DNA from: Planctomycetota bacterium
GTDB lineage: Bacteria; Planctomycetota; Phycisphaerae; WQYP01
Direction: 5' to 3'
Assembly: GCA_021810145.1 (NCBI GenBank)
Contig: JAJZJL010000039.1
Span: forward strand, 1-36,860
DNA: 36,860 nucleotides
The notes under the pieces are model-generated. The model made no database searches and was not told the DNA's origin. It was given only the letters and a program-made list of their open reading frames with translations. Shown here in pieces: positions 8,550-16,338 of this stretch. Made by a program: the position numbers and the translations under genes. How positions within the stretch are numbered: position 1 is the first letter of the stretch; every line of letters begins with the position of its first letter.

Positions 8550-9680
8550 TTATTCCTCGGAAAGATTCCCGCGGCCGGCGCTCAAGCCTCCACCACCGCC
8601 GCCTGATCCTGTAATCTTCTGAACACCGCGACTGACGCGCTGACTGCCCGCTTGCAGATGACTGGTTTGGGATGACGCCGCTTTGGGCGGCGGGCCGGAG
8701 GGCGCAGTGCCGCCAGCGGCAGGCCCAGAGTTTGGCGTTTGGGAATGCAGCTTTGAGGCCGCACGAACGGATGCGAGCGATGCGCCCACAACACTGCCCG
8801 CGACAAATGTGCCGGCGCCATAAGCGGTCTGGCCGGTTCCGTAGGCCAGCAACCCCGCGCCACCGGCGGCCCCCAGCATTGCACCCGCGCCCAGGCTCGG
8901 CCCGCCGGAGACCAGATCGCCCGCCAGGCGTGTGGCGGTGATCGCCAAAACCATCAACACAATGGCACCCAGGGCAATGTCCAAGGCCGAACGGATCGTG
9001 ACGCCGTTGGGATTCAGTTGCAGGTGGCCAAAGGCCAGATCGCCGATGCCGGCAACCAGCGTGAGCACCATGAGCCTCACACCTGATGCGACCACCCAGC
9101 CCAGGGGCCGTTCGGCGATAAAGGCGGTCTTGGACAGTACCCCGCAGGGAATGAGAATAAATGCGGCCAGCGAGCCGAGCTTGAAGGACAGAATCGTCAC
9201 GACGGCTTGAATCGCCACAATAAAGAACGCCGCCAGAATGGCCAACACCGCCAGGGTTAATAGCGCAATCTGCGGAAAATTCTTGAAAAAGCCGATCGGG
9301 CCGCACAAATTCCCGATCTCGGTCATGATGGGCGAGCTTGCGGTAAAACCGCGGTAGGCGATGTTGCCTGGATTCAAGAGGTACACCTGGGGAAACCCCA
9401 CACCACCGGCTTCAAAGCCCAGGTACATAAAGGACTGGGCGATGGTATCGGTCAGAGATTGCCAGTTCTGCACCAGCCAGACGAAAAATCCGATGTAAAT
9501 GATTTTCCGGGCCAGTTTGGCCATGACATGGTCGTCCGAGAGCGCCCAGAGCGCCGCCGAGAGCACGATATTCAGAATAATCAGCACGTTGAGCAGCCAG
9601 ACCACGTGGCCCTTGATCAGGCCAAAGGCCGTGTTGATGGTTTGCAGGTACTGGTTCAGGATCAGGTTGATGGTGTTCAT
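8550..9680 (-). CDS. trbL: TrbL, VirB6-like polytopic membrane protein
   Basis: TrbL is the VirB6-type inner-membrane channel component. The 376-residue protein has five to seven hydrophobic segments (for example VVWLLNVLIILNIVLSAALW, IALLTLAVLAILAAFFIVAI and IALGAIVLMVLAITATRLA). A Gly/Ser-rich hydrophilic tail follows, usual for TrbL. The Shine-Dalgarno site is weak (GTGAGACC). The ATG overlaps the stop of a 40-codon frame upstream, which could supply coupling. No trbK-like lipoprotein gene is recognised between trbJ and trbL. Confidence 0.92.
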   Translation of the reverse strand: MNTINLILNQYLQTINTAFGLIKGHVVWLLNVLIILNIVLSAALWALSDDHVMAKLARKIIYIGFFVWLVQNWQSLTDTIAQSFMYLGFEAGGVGFPQVYLLNPGNIAYRGFTASSPIMTEIGNLCGPIGFFKNFPQIALLTLAVLAILAAFFIVAIQAVVTILSFKLGSLAAFILIPCGVLSKTAFIAERPLGWVVASGVRLMVLTLVAGIGDLAFGHLQLNPNGVTIRSALDIALGAIVLMVLAITATRLAGDLVSGGPSLGAGAMLGAAGGAGLLAYGTGQTAYGAGTFVAGSVVGASLASVRAASKLHSQTPNSGPAAGGTAPSGPPPKAASSQTSHLQAGSQRVSRGVQKITGSGGGGGGLSAGRGNLSEE

Positions 9681-9799
9681 AACGGTCTCACATCTTGTTG
9701 TTGGCTTTGGGTCAATCGCGCAATCCAGACAAAGGATCCCCGTGTGGCTGAAAGCAGGTTCCAGTCACAAGTTCTTTGGACTCTGTCGCTTAATCTCAT
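9677..9799 (-). CDS. doubtful 40-residue ORF coupled to trbL
   Basis: A short frame beginning MRLSDRVQRTC fills the trbJ-trbL gap and ends with TGA overlapping the trbL ATG (ATGA). That position is where trbK (entry exclusion lipoprotein) sits in related operons. However, the peptide has no signal sequence or lipobox, and no good ribosome site is seen. It may be only a coupling leader or chance. Confidence 0.22.
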   Translation of the reverse strand: MRLSDRVQRTCDWNLLSATRGSFVWIARLTQSQQQDVRPL

Positions 9800-9831
9800 T
9801 GGCGACGTATCTTCATCGCCGCTGATTTCAT

Positions 9832-10617
9832 CTATTGCCCCGTCAAGGGCCCATTAAAAGGCGTCACTACCGGCTGCGTCGGCACTGGTGTATTCCAATC
9901 ACTCATCACCGCCTGACGCTGCTGGTCGGCATATGCCGCCTGCGATTGCCGGATCGCCTGCTTCTGCACCAGCGTTCTCTGGTCGCTGGCTTCCAGCACC
10001 TCAAGTTGCTGCATCTGGTACGCCAATGTCGCGACGATCTGGTTGCCGGCTTGCACGGCGGCGGTAGCGCCGGGGGCGGAATTGGAAGCCGCGACAAGCT
10101 GGCCCACCTGGCTGGTCGTGGCGGGCATTTGCTGCACAACCTGATCTTGCACCTGGCGGTTTTCGACCAAAGTGGCGCGCTGACTCTGTTGCCATTGCTG
10201 CTGCAGGGCCAGAACCTGACTGCTGGACAGATTGGCAAAATTCAGTGGGTATGCGGTATCGACTGCTGCCTGCACATTCTGCACCTGGTAGACCGGCTGA
10301 TTGGTGATGGCCGCCAACTGATTTTCGGCGGCGGTCAATTGCGGCAGCAGGTTGATGTTCAGGCTCGCCAGCATCGCCTCTTCCTGCTGCAACTGCTGCT
10401 GGAGCACGGAGATTTCCTGGTAGGCCTGGGCCACCTGCTGGATGTTCTTGGCATAAATGGCCGGGTCAAAGACGATGCCAAAACCCCACGAGGTCCGTGG
10501 CGCAGCCATAAGTACGGGGCCGGCCACCAATATTCCCATCACCATGCGCCGAAGGAATTGTGAGGATTTGCATGGCGTCAGTAGTTTTTGTGTTGAGTTT
10601 AAAAATTGCCGATTCAC
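9832..10617 (-). CDS. trbJ: TrbJ-like protein (second copy), VirB5-type
   Basis: TrbJ is the VirB5-type periplasmic or pilus-tip protein of the P-type system. The 261-residue protein has a basic N-terminus and a hydrophobic signal (about 22-40, MVMGILVAGPVLMAAP) ending near TSWG. The mature family start is FGIVFDPAIYAKNIQQ. Long Gln/Ala-rich coiled-coil helices follow and a conserved tail (VMSDWNTPVPTQPV). It lies directly after another TrbJ-like gene with the same architecture, so the pair looks like a tandem duplication. No TrbK is seen after it. Confidence 0.85.
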   Translation of the reverse strand: MNRQFLNSTQKLLTPCKSSQFLRRMVMGILVAGPVLMAAPRTSWGFGIVFDPAIYAKNIQQVAQAYQEISVLQQQLQQEEAMLASLNINLLPQLTAAENQLAAITNQPVYQVQNVQAAVDTAYPLNFANLSSSQVLALQQQWQQSQRATLVENRQVQDQVVQQMPATTSQVGQLVAASNSAPGATAAVQAGNQIVATLAYQMQQLEVLEASDQRTLVQKQAIRQSQAAYADQQRQAVMSDWNTPVPTQPVVTPFNGPLTGQ

Positions 10618-10650
10618 GATTGTTCTCCAAAATACAGATTGATCTTTCTT

Positions 10651-11418
10651 TTAGTTGCCAAACGGGTCCTGCACCGGCTGGGTATTGGCTGGACTGCTCC
10701 AGTCGTGCATCACCCATTGGCTTACCGCGGCGTGGTATGCCCGGCGGGACTGATCCTGGGCCATCAATTGTGTGTTCAGACGATCATTGGCCGCCTTCAA
10801 AGCGATGATCCGACCAAGCTGCGCACTTAAACCGGCTAAAAGCTGGTTGTGGGCCTGGATCGCCGCGGTCAGGCCGGGGGCATGATCGGATGCCGCGACG
10901 ATCTCTCTTGTCTGTGCTGCATCCGCCGGCACACCGGCGACAACCTGGTTCTCAAGCTGACGGTTCTGCACAATACCCACCCGGTTATCCTGATCCCACG
11001 CGGTGCGCAGGGTGTTTATCTGGTCGGCATTGGGATTCTGCGTCCCATCGCCAAAGGAAAGCGGTTCGTTGGCCGCTATCTGGCCCGCCGGATCGGATGA
11101 GGCAAAACGCCCCCCATTCTGTAGTACCAGCGTGACACCCTGCATGGATTGGGCCATGCCCGGCCAGGCATTGGTTCCAAGTCCGGCAAGCATGCGCTGC
11201 TGAACCTGCAGCTGGCTCTCCATACGGGCGATTCGTTGCAGGTCAGCCGCCACTTCGAGAATGTGTTCGACAAAATTGCTGGGATCAAAAACGATTCCGC
11301 CAAATAGCGCCATCGCCGGTGCCGCTGTCATCATGGTGGCGGCCAGGGCCGCGACGATTGCTGCCTTACGCCATCGAGGTGGCCGTGTGTTGGGATTCTG
11401 TTCTTTCCTGATATCCAT
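10651..11418 (-). CDS. trbJ: TrbJ-like protein (first copy), VirB5-type
   Basis: This is the first of two tandem VirB5/TrbJ-type proteins, 255 residues long. A signal peptide (about 22-42 in RKAAIVAALAATMMTAAPAM) precedes GGIVFDPSNFVEHILE, and a helical Gln-rich body follows. The tail VMHDWSSPANTQPV is clearly related to that of the downstream copy. The ATG at 11418 is chosen for its AAAGGA six bases upstream; a Met five codons earlier lacks a site. The start lies inside the 3' end of trbE (53-base overlap), which suggests coupling. Confidence 0.84.
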   Translation of the reverse strand: MDIRKEQNPNTRPPRWRKAAIVAALAATMMTAAPAMALFGGIVFDPSNFVEHILEVAADLQRIARMESQLQVQQRMLAGLGTNAWPGMAQSMQGVTLVLQNGGRFASSDPAGQIAANEPLSFGDGTQNPNADQINTLRTAWDQDNRVGIVQNRQLENQVVAGVPADAAQTREIVAASDHAPGLTAAIQAHNQLLAGLSAQLGRIIALKAANDRLNTQLMAQDQSRRAYHAAVSQWVMHDWSSPANTQPVQDPFGN

Positions 11419-13975
11419 GCTTGATCCTTTCATCTTCGCAAGTCATTGTGTCGGTGCTGATGGACTTATCTGTCGCCAATACGGCATTAGGGCCCGCATC
11501 GGCCAACCCCAACTCCGTCAGCCAGGCCATGCCAAACCCCTTGGGGCCGTGGCGAGACAGAACGCGTGTGATGCGTGACTGGTCTTCCGGCGAACCGGCG
11601 GCGCAGAACGCCATGGCGATTGCGCCCATATCCAGTTGGAACAATCGCGATCCCTGCCGGCACTGGAGGTAATAGTCCCGCTTGGGCATGGCGCTTTGGA
11701 GTATTTGCAATTGCCGGGTATTGAGGCCAAAGGACTGATAAACCCTTTTAGAACTTTCCTCCAGGGCCGCCGCGTTGGGCAGAAAGATTCGTGTCAGACA
11801 GCTTTCGATGATCGCCGGGGCGATGGCGCTATCGGCAATGTCCGCCAGCGACTGGGTGGCAAAGATCACCGCGACGTTCTTTTTGCGCAGTACCTTGAGC
11901 CATTCGCGTATGCGCGCGGCAAAGGCCGAATCCGTCAGGTACATCCAGGCTTCATCCAAAATCAGCAGTGACGGAAAACCCTGGCTGAAGCGACCTTCGA
12001 GTTTGTGAAACAGGTACGTCAGCACCGGCAGAAGCACGCGCGGCGAGTGCATCAGGTGTTCAGTCTCAAAGACCTGCCAAAAACCTTCGGAGAGGGTTTC
12101 GTGATCGGCATCCAGAAGATGGCCATACGGGCCGGAAAGCGTAAAGCTCTCCAATACCTGCCGAACACCGGCGTCCTGCACCAGGTTCCGCAAGGTTGTC
12201 ATCGTGCGTTGCCTCTCCGGCAGGGATTTTAGATTGTTCAATGCCGACCAGAGTTCCTGCTTAAGCACGGGAGTAGCGGGCAAACCTTCACGCCCCAGCA
12301 GATCCAGGAGCCAATCCTGCGCCCAGGAAAGCTCGGCTTCATTATCAATGTGGCCCAACGGCTGAAAGCAGATGGCCTGTTCGGCTGCCGCGGCTTCCTC
12401 CGCACCAGTTTGGCGTTCAGGCAGGCCATTACTGTGCACATTACCGGAATGACTATCGCTGACATTCTGACTGCCGATAGGATAAAACATGCCGCCCATG
12501 GCATAGGTCATGGCGCGCGAGCTTGCGCCTTTGTCAAAGATAAATACCCGGGCGTCGGGGTAGCGCAAGAACTGGCAGGCCAGCAAATTCAGCAACGTCG
12601 ATTTGCCGGCCCCCGTCGGCCCGACAATCAGGGTGTGGCCCACATCACCCTGGTAGATCGACAATCGAAATGGTGTCGAGCCCGCGGTGCGTGTCTGCAA
12701 CAGCGGTGGGCCATTGAGATGTTTGCACCAGTCCGGCCCCGACCAGACACTGCTGGCCGGCATGAGATCACAGACATTTAATGATGAAATCAATGGCCTC
12801 CGTACGTCTGCATAGCCATGGCCGGGCAGGCTCCCCAGCCAGGCCTGCATGGCGTTGAAGCTCTCGATCTGCGAGACAATACCCTGGCTATCGACCACCT
12901 GCTGCACGGCGCGGGCTTTATCAATGGCACCAGATTCATTTTCATCCCAGACGGTGACGGTTAATGTAAAATGACCAAAGGATACGAAATCACCGCCCAG
13001 TTCCTGCAAGGCGGCATCGGCATCGGCCGCCTTGTTAAGTGAATCCGAATCTTCCAATCGGCTTTCCTGCTTCATGACCGCTTCCTTCAGCAGTGTCACC
13101 ATCCCCTTGCGTTTGGAAAACCACTGTCGGCGGAGTTTGCCCAGGTGGCCGGTCGCCTGCACCTTGTCCATGGGCAGATAACGCGCCACCCAGCGATAGG
13201 CCAGCGGCAATTCATTTAAGCCATCCAGTAGACACGGCAATGTCTGGCCGATGTAGGTGCGTATGGAGAGTGTTTTTAAATAGTTCCGGCCCAGCCTGGG
13301 ACTCAAACCCCCGGCCAGGGGCGCATCGGTGAGCATTTCATCCAGGTAGAACGGTTGCTGGGGTGTCTTGATCTTCAGTTGGCGGTCCGACACGCAATCG
13401 TGCAGGTAATTTAAAGTGGCGTCATCATCCAGCGGCGTGACCTCCGGCATGAAACTGGTCAGCAGATTCACCATCTGGGTGATCTGGCCCAGGTACGTCT
13501 CGTACGAGGCACGATACGAAACACCGGCTTTGTCTACCGGCCGTTCGATCAGGGCGCTGGTCAGAGACCGTACCTGTTCTTCAGGTGGCAGGTATGTCAG
13601 CGTCAGATAGTACGTGGATTCAAAGTGATTGCCCTGGCGCGTAAACGCCTCCCGGCGTTCGCGATCAACGGCTGCGGCGATGGAATTGGGAAAGGAGCTT
13701 GCCCAATTTCGCATGTACGATTGGGCATCCCGGCGCGCCGCCTCGACATGGACGCACCAGCCGGAACCCAGGCGTTTGAGCACATTGTTCAGTCGGGCTC
13801 TGATCGCCATGAGTTCGTGGGCCACGGCACTGTCCGTGTCCGGTCCGCGGAAGCGGATCGTACGCTGAAAGCTCCCATCCTTGTTTAGCATCACCCCCGG
13901 CCCGATTAAAGCGGCCCACGGCAGATAATCGCTCAATTGTCGGGAATGCTTTTGATATTCGCTTAAATTCCACAT
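11366..13975 (-). CDS. trbE: TrbE, VirB4-type ATPase of the conjugation channel
   Basis: TrbE is the large cytoplasmic ATPase that powers pilus assembly and substrate transfer. In the 869-residue form the N-terminal CagE/VirB4 domain (about 40-400) is followed by an FtsK/HerA-like ATPase core. Walker A is VGPTGAGKST (about 451-460) and Walker B is LLILDEAWMYL (about 670-680), followed by the motif FATQSLADIADS. The first Met (13987) overlaps AAAAGGATG, so the fifth codon (13975, MWNLSEYQ) is the better start. A short low-complexity insertion lies about 30-60 residues after Walker A. It appears complete. Confidence 0.95.
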   Translation of the reverse strand: MWNLSEYQKHSRQLSDYLPWAALIGPGVMLNKDGSFQRTIRFRGPDTDSAVAHELMAIRARLNNVLKRLGSGWCVHVEAARRDAQSYMRNWASSFPNSIAAAVDRERREAFTRQGNHFESTYYLTLTYLPPEEQVRSLTSALIERPVDKAGVSYRASYETYLGQITQMVNLLTSFMPEVTPLDDDATLNYLHDCVSDRQLKIKTPQQPFYLDEMLTDAPLAGGLSPRLGRNYLKTLSIRTYIGQTLPCLLDGLNELPLAYRWVARYLPMDKVQATGHLGKLRRQWFSKRKGMVTLLKEAVMKQESRLEDSDSLNKAADADAALQELGGDFVSFGHFTLTVTVWDENESGAIDKARAVQQVVDSQGIVSQIESFNAMQAWLGSLPGHGYADVRRPLISSLNVCDLMPASSVWSGPDWCKHLNGPPLLQTRTAGSTPFRLSIYQGDVGHTLIVGPTGAGKSTLLNLLACQFLRYPDARVFIFDKGASSRAMTYAMGGMFYPIGSQNVSDSHSGNVHSNGLPERQTGAEEAAAAEQAICFQPLGHIDNEAELSWAQDWLLDLLGREGLPATPVLKQELWSALNNLKSLPERQRTMTTLRNLVQDAGVRQVLESFTLSGPYGHLLDADHETLSEGFWQVFETEHLMHSPRVLLPVLTYLFHKLEGRFSQGFPSLLILDEAWMYLTDSAFAARIREWLKVLRKKNVAVIFATQSLADIADSAIAPAIIESCLTRIFLPNAAALEESSKRVYQSFGLNTRQLQILQSAMPKRDYYLQCRQGSRLFQLDMGAIAMAFCAAGSPEDQSRITRVLSRHGPKGFGMAWLTELGLADAGPNAVLATDKSISTDTMTCEDERIKHGYQERTESQHTATSMA

Positions 13976-14005
13976 GTTGAAAAACATCCTTTTGGCTGGT
14001 GATCA

Positions 14006-14278
14006 TCAGCTTTCCAGCCACGTGGGCTGTTTGATATGCGACCGGAAAATCTCAAACCAGTCCGGGTCGTGGCGGGTCAACACCAGGGCGGCGGCATGGA
14101 GCACGATTCCCAGTGGGAACCCCAGCCACCAGACATGCAGGCCCATGCCCAGCACCAACGCGGTGGTGCCGTTGAGAATCCCAAAGGCCCGCGGTACACC
14201 GCCGAGCAACACCGGCTGGGTCAGGGACAAGTGCAGCGGCACTTCAAAACCTTCGATTTTGTCCGTTGAAGGAGTCAT
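14006..14278 (-). CDS. trbD: TrbD, VirB3-like membrane protein
   Basis: TrbD is a small VirB3-type inner-membrane partner of the VirB4 ATPase. The 90-residue protein has the family N-terminus (VPLHLSLTQPVLLGGVPR) and two closely spaced hydrophobic segments (about 30-47 and 50-66). The conserved ending is HDPDWFEIFRSH. The ATG shares one base with the trbC stop (TGATG), and GGAG lies about 10 bases upstream, so the genes are coupled. trbE follows after 30 bases. Confidence 0.92.
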   Translation of the reverse strand: MTPSTDKIEGFEVPLHLSLTQPVLLGGVPRAFGILNGTTALVLGMGLHVWWLGFPLGIVLHAAALVLTRHDPDWFEIFRSHIKQPTWLES

Positions 14279-14619
14279 CAGAATCCCGCTCCGCCATCAA
14301 AGCCAAAGAAGCTCACACCGAAACTCGTGGCCGTCACGGCAATCGACACGCCCAGCAGAACGCCCAGGATTCGTCGCATCCCGGCACCCTCGGAAAAGGC
14401 AAAGCCAAAACCCAGCATGACAATTGACAAAATGCACAGCGCCTTGGCCACCGGGCCGGTGAAGCTGGCCAGAATACGGGCCAGCGGGGTTTCCCAAGGG
14501 AGCGGCGCGCCGCCGCTGCCGCCGAAGGTAGACGCCTCGGAAAGACTCGAATAGCCCAACAACACGGCTGAAGCTATCAAGCCGGAAAGGCGATTGGACA
14601 ACCAACGGGAAATACGCAT
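14278..14619 (-). CDS. trbC: TrbC, VirB2-like prepilin
   Basis: TrbC is the major conjugative pilin precursor. The 113-residue protein has a signal region (MRISRWLSNRLSGLIASAVL) with likely cleavage near residue 28 after SEA. Two transmembrane helices follow (about 53-75, VAKALCILSIVMLGFGFAF, and 84-105), separated by a short polar loop: the VirB2 fold. The ATG at 14619 has AGGAG seven bases upstream; the frame is open earlier but without a good site. The TraF-type peptidase in this window is its expected processing enzyme. It is now the first gene of the operon. Confidence 0.9.
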   Translation of the reverse strand: MRISRWLSNRLSGLIASAVLLGYSSLSEASTFGGSGGAPLPWETPLARILASFTGPVAKALCILSIVMLGFGFAFSEGAGMRRILGVLLGVSIAVTATSFGVSFFGFDGGAGF

Positions 14620-14681
14620 GGGGATACTCCTGAAACAAAACACCACGGCCGGGCCGCGGTGATGACGAACGAGGCCCGACA

Positions 14682-14700
14682 ACATTAAAATCTTTAATGT
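14682..14700. promoter_or_regulatory. perfect 8-bp palindrome, candidate operator of the trb operon
   Basis: ACATTAAA and TTTAATGT flank a 3-base centre. The palindrome lies just downstream of a TATAAT box and about 60 bases before the trbC start, where a repressor would block transcription. The symmetry is seen directly; the operator role is inference. Confidence 0.5.
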
Positions 14701-14713
14701 CATCACTCATACC

Positions 14714-14741
14714 ATTATACCCTAACATATACCGAATACAA
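14714..14741 (-). promoter_or_regulatory. candidate sigma-70-type promoter for trbC operon
   Basis: On the minus strand a perfect TATAAT (14714-14719) is preceded, 16 bases upstream, by TTGTAT (14736-14741) as a weak -35 box. Transcription would start near 14707, directly in front of the palindrome, and would read trbC to the DUF2274-like gene. Confidence 0.5.
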
Positions 14742-14792
14742 GCGGCGGGATATTTTTCCTCAAGGCTCGACCGAAACGGAACCATCTTCGCC

Positions 14793-14931
14793 CCCGTTGG
14801 TATGGGCGCGGCAACTAATCCGGGCAGGCCCCCGCAGTGCGAGTTTCCAAGGCTAACCATTCCCCCAATGACGGCGTTTACGTCTTGGATTTTGCCGCCT
14901 GCCCGGAAAAATTGCCGCGCCCGTTGGTATG
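14793..14931. repeat. MITE-like palindrome with nested inverted repeats and flanking direct repeats
   Basis: A 12-base direct repeat CCCGTTGGTATG occurs at 14793-14804 and 14920-14931. Just inside it lie 11-base inverted repeats GGGCGCGGCAA (14804-14814) and TTGCCGCGCCC (14912-14922). Inside those is a second 11-base pair, TCCGGGCAGGC (14819-14829) and GCCTGCCCGGA (14897-14907). A third 6-base pair is TCCAAG/CTTGGA (14846-14851 and 14884-14889). The layout resembles a small non-autonomous transposon with about 26-base ends and an 11-12 base target duplication, or a structured RNA or DNA site. The rest of 14742-15021 holds no gene I can support. Confidence 0.55.
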
Positions 14932-15021
14932 CAATCCAGCAGCCTATCTGGACGCCTGGGCATCCATACCGTAGCATTGCAACTTCGTGACGAGGGTTTT
15001 TGCAGGCTAGAATTATTGACG

Positions 15022-15801
15022 ATGGAAAACTTCAATACCTACACGGTGAAACTTATTTTTCTCATTCTGCCCGGGCTAATTGGCATCGCGTTCTTCCGCG
15101 CCTTACGCGGAAGGCGGAACCGCCAAAACTGGGAACTCTTTGTTCACGTCATAACCCTGGCATTCGTAAGTTATTTTTTGATCGGGTTCCTTTACCGCAT
15201 ATTGGGGATATCCCCGGACGGCTTAAAATCGTCGGCCGCCTCCATCGCCCCGATCCAAGCGATATTTGAGGCATTTATCAGCAAAAGCGAACCGCTGGAT
15301 TGGGGTGTGATTGTTTGGACGAGCATGACGGCCTGTCTGATTGTCGTGCTGCTGTCATTCATTGACACCCACAAGTGGCTCCAGCGTCCGTTCCGGCGAT
15401 TTGGCATCACCAACTATTCCGGTGAAAGTGAATTATGGGAATACTTTTTTAATGCACGCCCGCATGGGACGGAAGCGAAATGTTGGGTGCTGGTTCGCGA
15501 CCACAGAACCGGATTGGCCTATCTGGGCTGGGTAAGAGCTTTCTCTGATCCGGAACGGAAGCGTGAATTGATTCTGCAAGAGGTGGAGGTCTATACGAAC
15601 GATACCGCCACCTATTGCTATTCAACTCCGGTTATGTATTTCGCGCGGCAGCGCGATGATTTGACCATCGAGATTCCACCGGAAAATGGGAACGGAATTC
15701 AAGTATCGAATATGATCATTGAAAATGCCGGGCATGTTATAATCAATAAGGTTAATGGTGCTGTTGGAGATTCTGTCGAATCACATGAGAAATCCACCTG
15801 A
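15022..15801 (+). CDS. DUF6338-like membrane protein
   Basis: This 259-residue protein resembles the DUF6338 family, whose function is not established. Three hydrophobic segments lie near residues 10-30 (IFLILPGLIGIAFF), 42-65 and 92-115 (WTSMTACLIVVLLSFI). They are followed by a soluble domain with SGESELWEYFF, then WVLVRDHRTGLAYLGWV, as seen in that family. The ATG at 15022 fits the first hydrophobic segment; the ribosome site is weak (CAGG). Two small genes follow at gaps of 18 and 21 bases, implying one operon. It is cargo placed between trbB and trbC, possibly a defence module. Confidence 0.6.
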   Translation: MENFNTYTVKLIFLILPGLIGIAFFRALRGRRNRQNWELFVHVITLAFVSYFLIGFLYRILGISPDGLKSSAASIAPIQAIFEAFISKSEPLDWGVIVWTSMTACLIVVLLSFIDTHKWLQRPFRRFGITNYSGESELWEYFFNARPHGTEAKCWVLVRDHRTGLAYLGWVRAFSDPERKRELILQEVEVYTNDTATYCYSTPVMYFARQRDDLTIEIPPENGNGIQVSNMIIENAGHVIINKVNGAVGDSVESHEKST

Positions 15802-15819
15802 CAAAAAAGGATATTGAGC

Positions 15820-15990
15820 ATGCCAAATCAACAAAATAGAAAAGCTTCGCTGGTTACATTGACTGAAGGCCTAATTAAAAAGGGTGGCGTCAATCCCAAT
15901 GCTCCGGCGGTCAAACCCAACTTTCTGATTCAAGGCCAGAAGCCGGTGGTAACAAATGCCTCCCGGCCGCCGAAGGCACCGTCAAAATAG
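15820..15990 (+). CDS. small 56-residue protein downstream of the DUF6338 gene
   Basis: This short gene starts with ATG after AAAAAAGGA and ends at TAG 15988-15990. The peptide begins MPNQQNRKASLVTLTEG and is basic and Pro/Lys-rich toward its C-terminus. It has no membrane segment. The 18-base gap to the previous stop and the ribosome site argue that it is real and co-transcribed. I do not recognise the family. It may be a partner of the DUF6338 protein. Confidence 0.55.
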   Translation: MPNQQNRKASLVTLTEGLIKKGGVNPNAPAVKPNFLIQGQKPVVTNASRPPKAPSK

Positions 15991-16011
15991 CAGGCCCAAG
16001 CCGAGGGCCAA

Positions 16012-16338
16012 GTGACCCGAGTTAATTTTACTGAAACGGCAAATGGATGGTCGGTCTGCGTGTGGGAAGGCCACACGATTCACGAACCCTTGATCGTTGC
16101 AGTCCGCAGCAACCGGTCCGTAAGCAATACGGTAAGTGGTGATCTTGTGGATGGTTGGAACAAGCTGCGGACATACGCGAACATCGTTCTACCCAACCGC
16201 CCATACCGCTATCGAATAAGTGCTACCCGTCAACCAATCCAAGATTGTCATGTAACACACCAATGGCCCGCTCGCCGGCCAAAGTATGATAGGCTGCGTG
16301 CCGGTTGGAAAACAATAACCCCGGTCGGTAATCATTGA
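16012..16338 (+). CDS. hypothetical small protein, doubtful C-terminal half
   Basis: This 108-codon frame starts with GTG after GAGGGCC, 21 bases behind the 56-residue gene. The first 70 residues (for example NGWSVCVWEGHTIHEPLIV) look protein-like. The last 39 codons are antisense to the convergent nuclease-like gene, whose C-terminus looks genuine. It could be a third gene of the cargo operon or a truncated one. No family is recognised. Confidence 0.38.
   Translation: MTRVNFTETANGWSVCVWEGHTIHEPLIVAVRSNRSVSNTVSGDLVDGWNKLRTYANIVLPNRPYRYRISATRQPIQDCHVTHQWPARRPKYDRLRAGWKTITPVGNH

Noticed and set aside
14793-14931. attC-type integron site
   Set aside because: The core sites would need GTTRRRY and RYYYAAC; the GTTGGTA sequences here do not fit, and no integrase is seen.
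14297-14977. 226-codon minus-strand frame overlapping trbC
   Set aside because: It lies out of frame with the well-supported trbC, runs through the promoter, operator and MITE-like palindrome, and shows no protein-like features.
15992-16010. GGCCC-GGGCC hairpin after the 56-residue gene as a terminator
   Set aside because: The stem is only five bases, no T-run follows, and another plausible gene starts directly after it.
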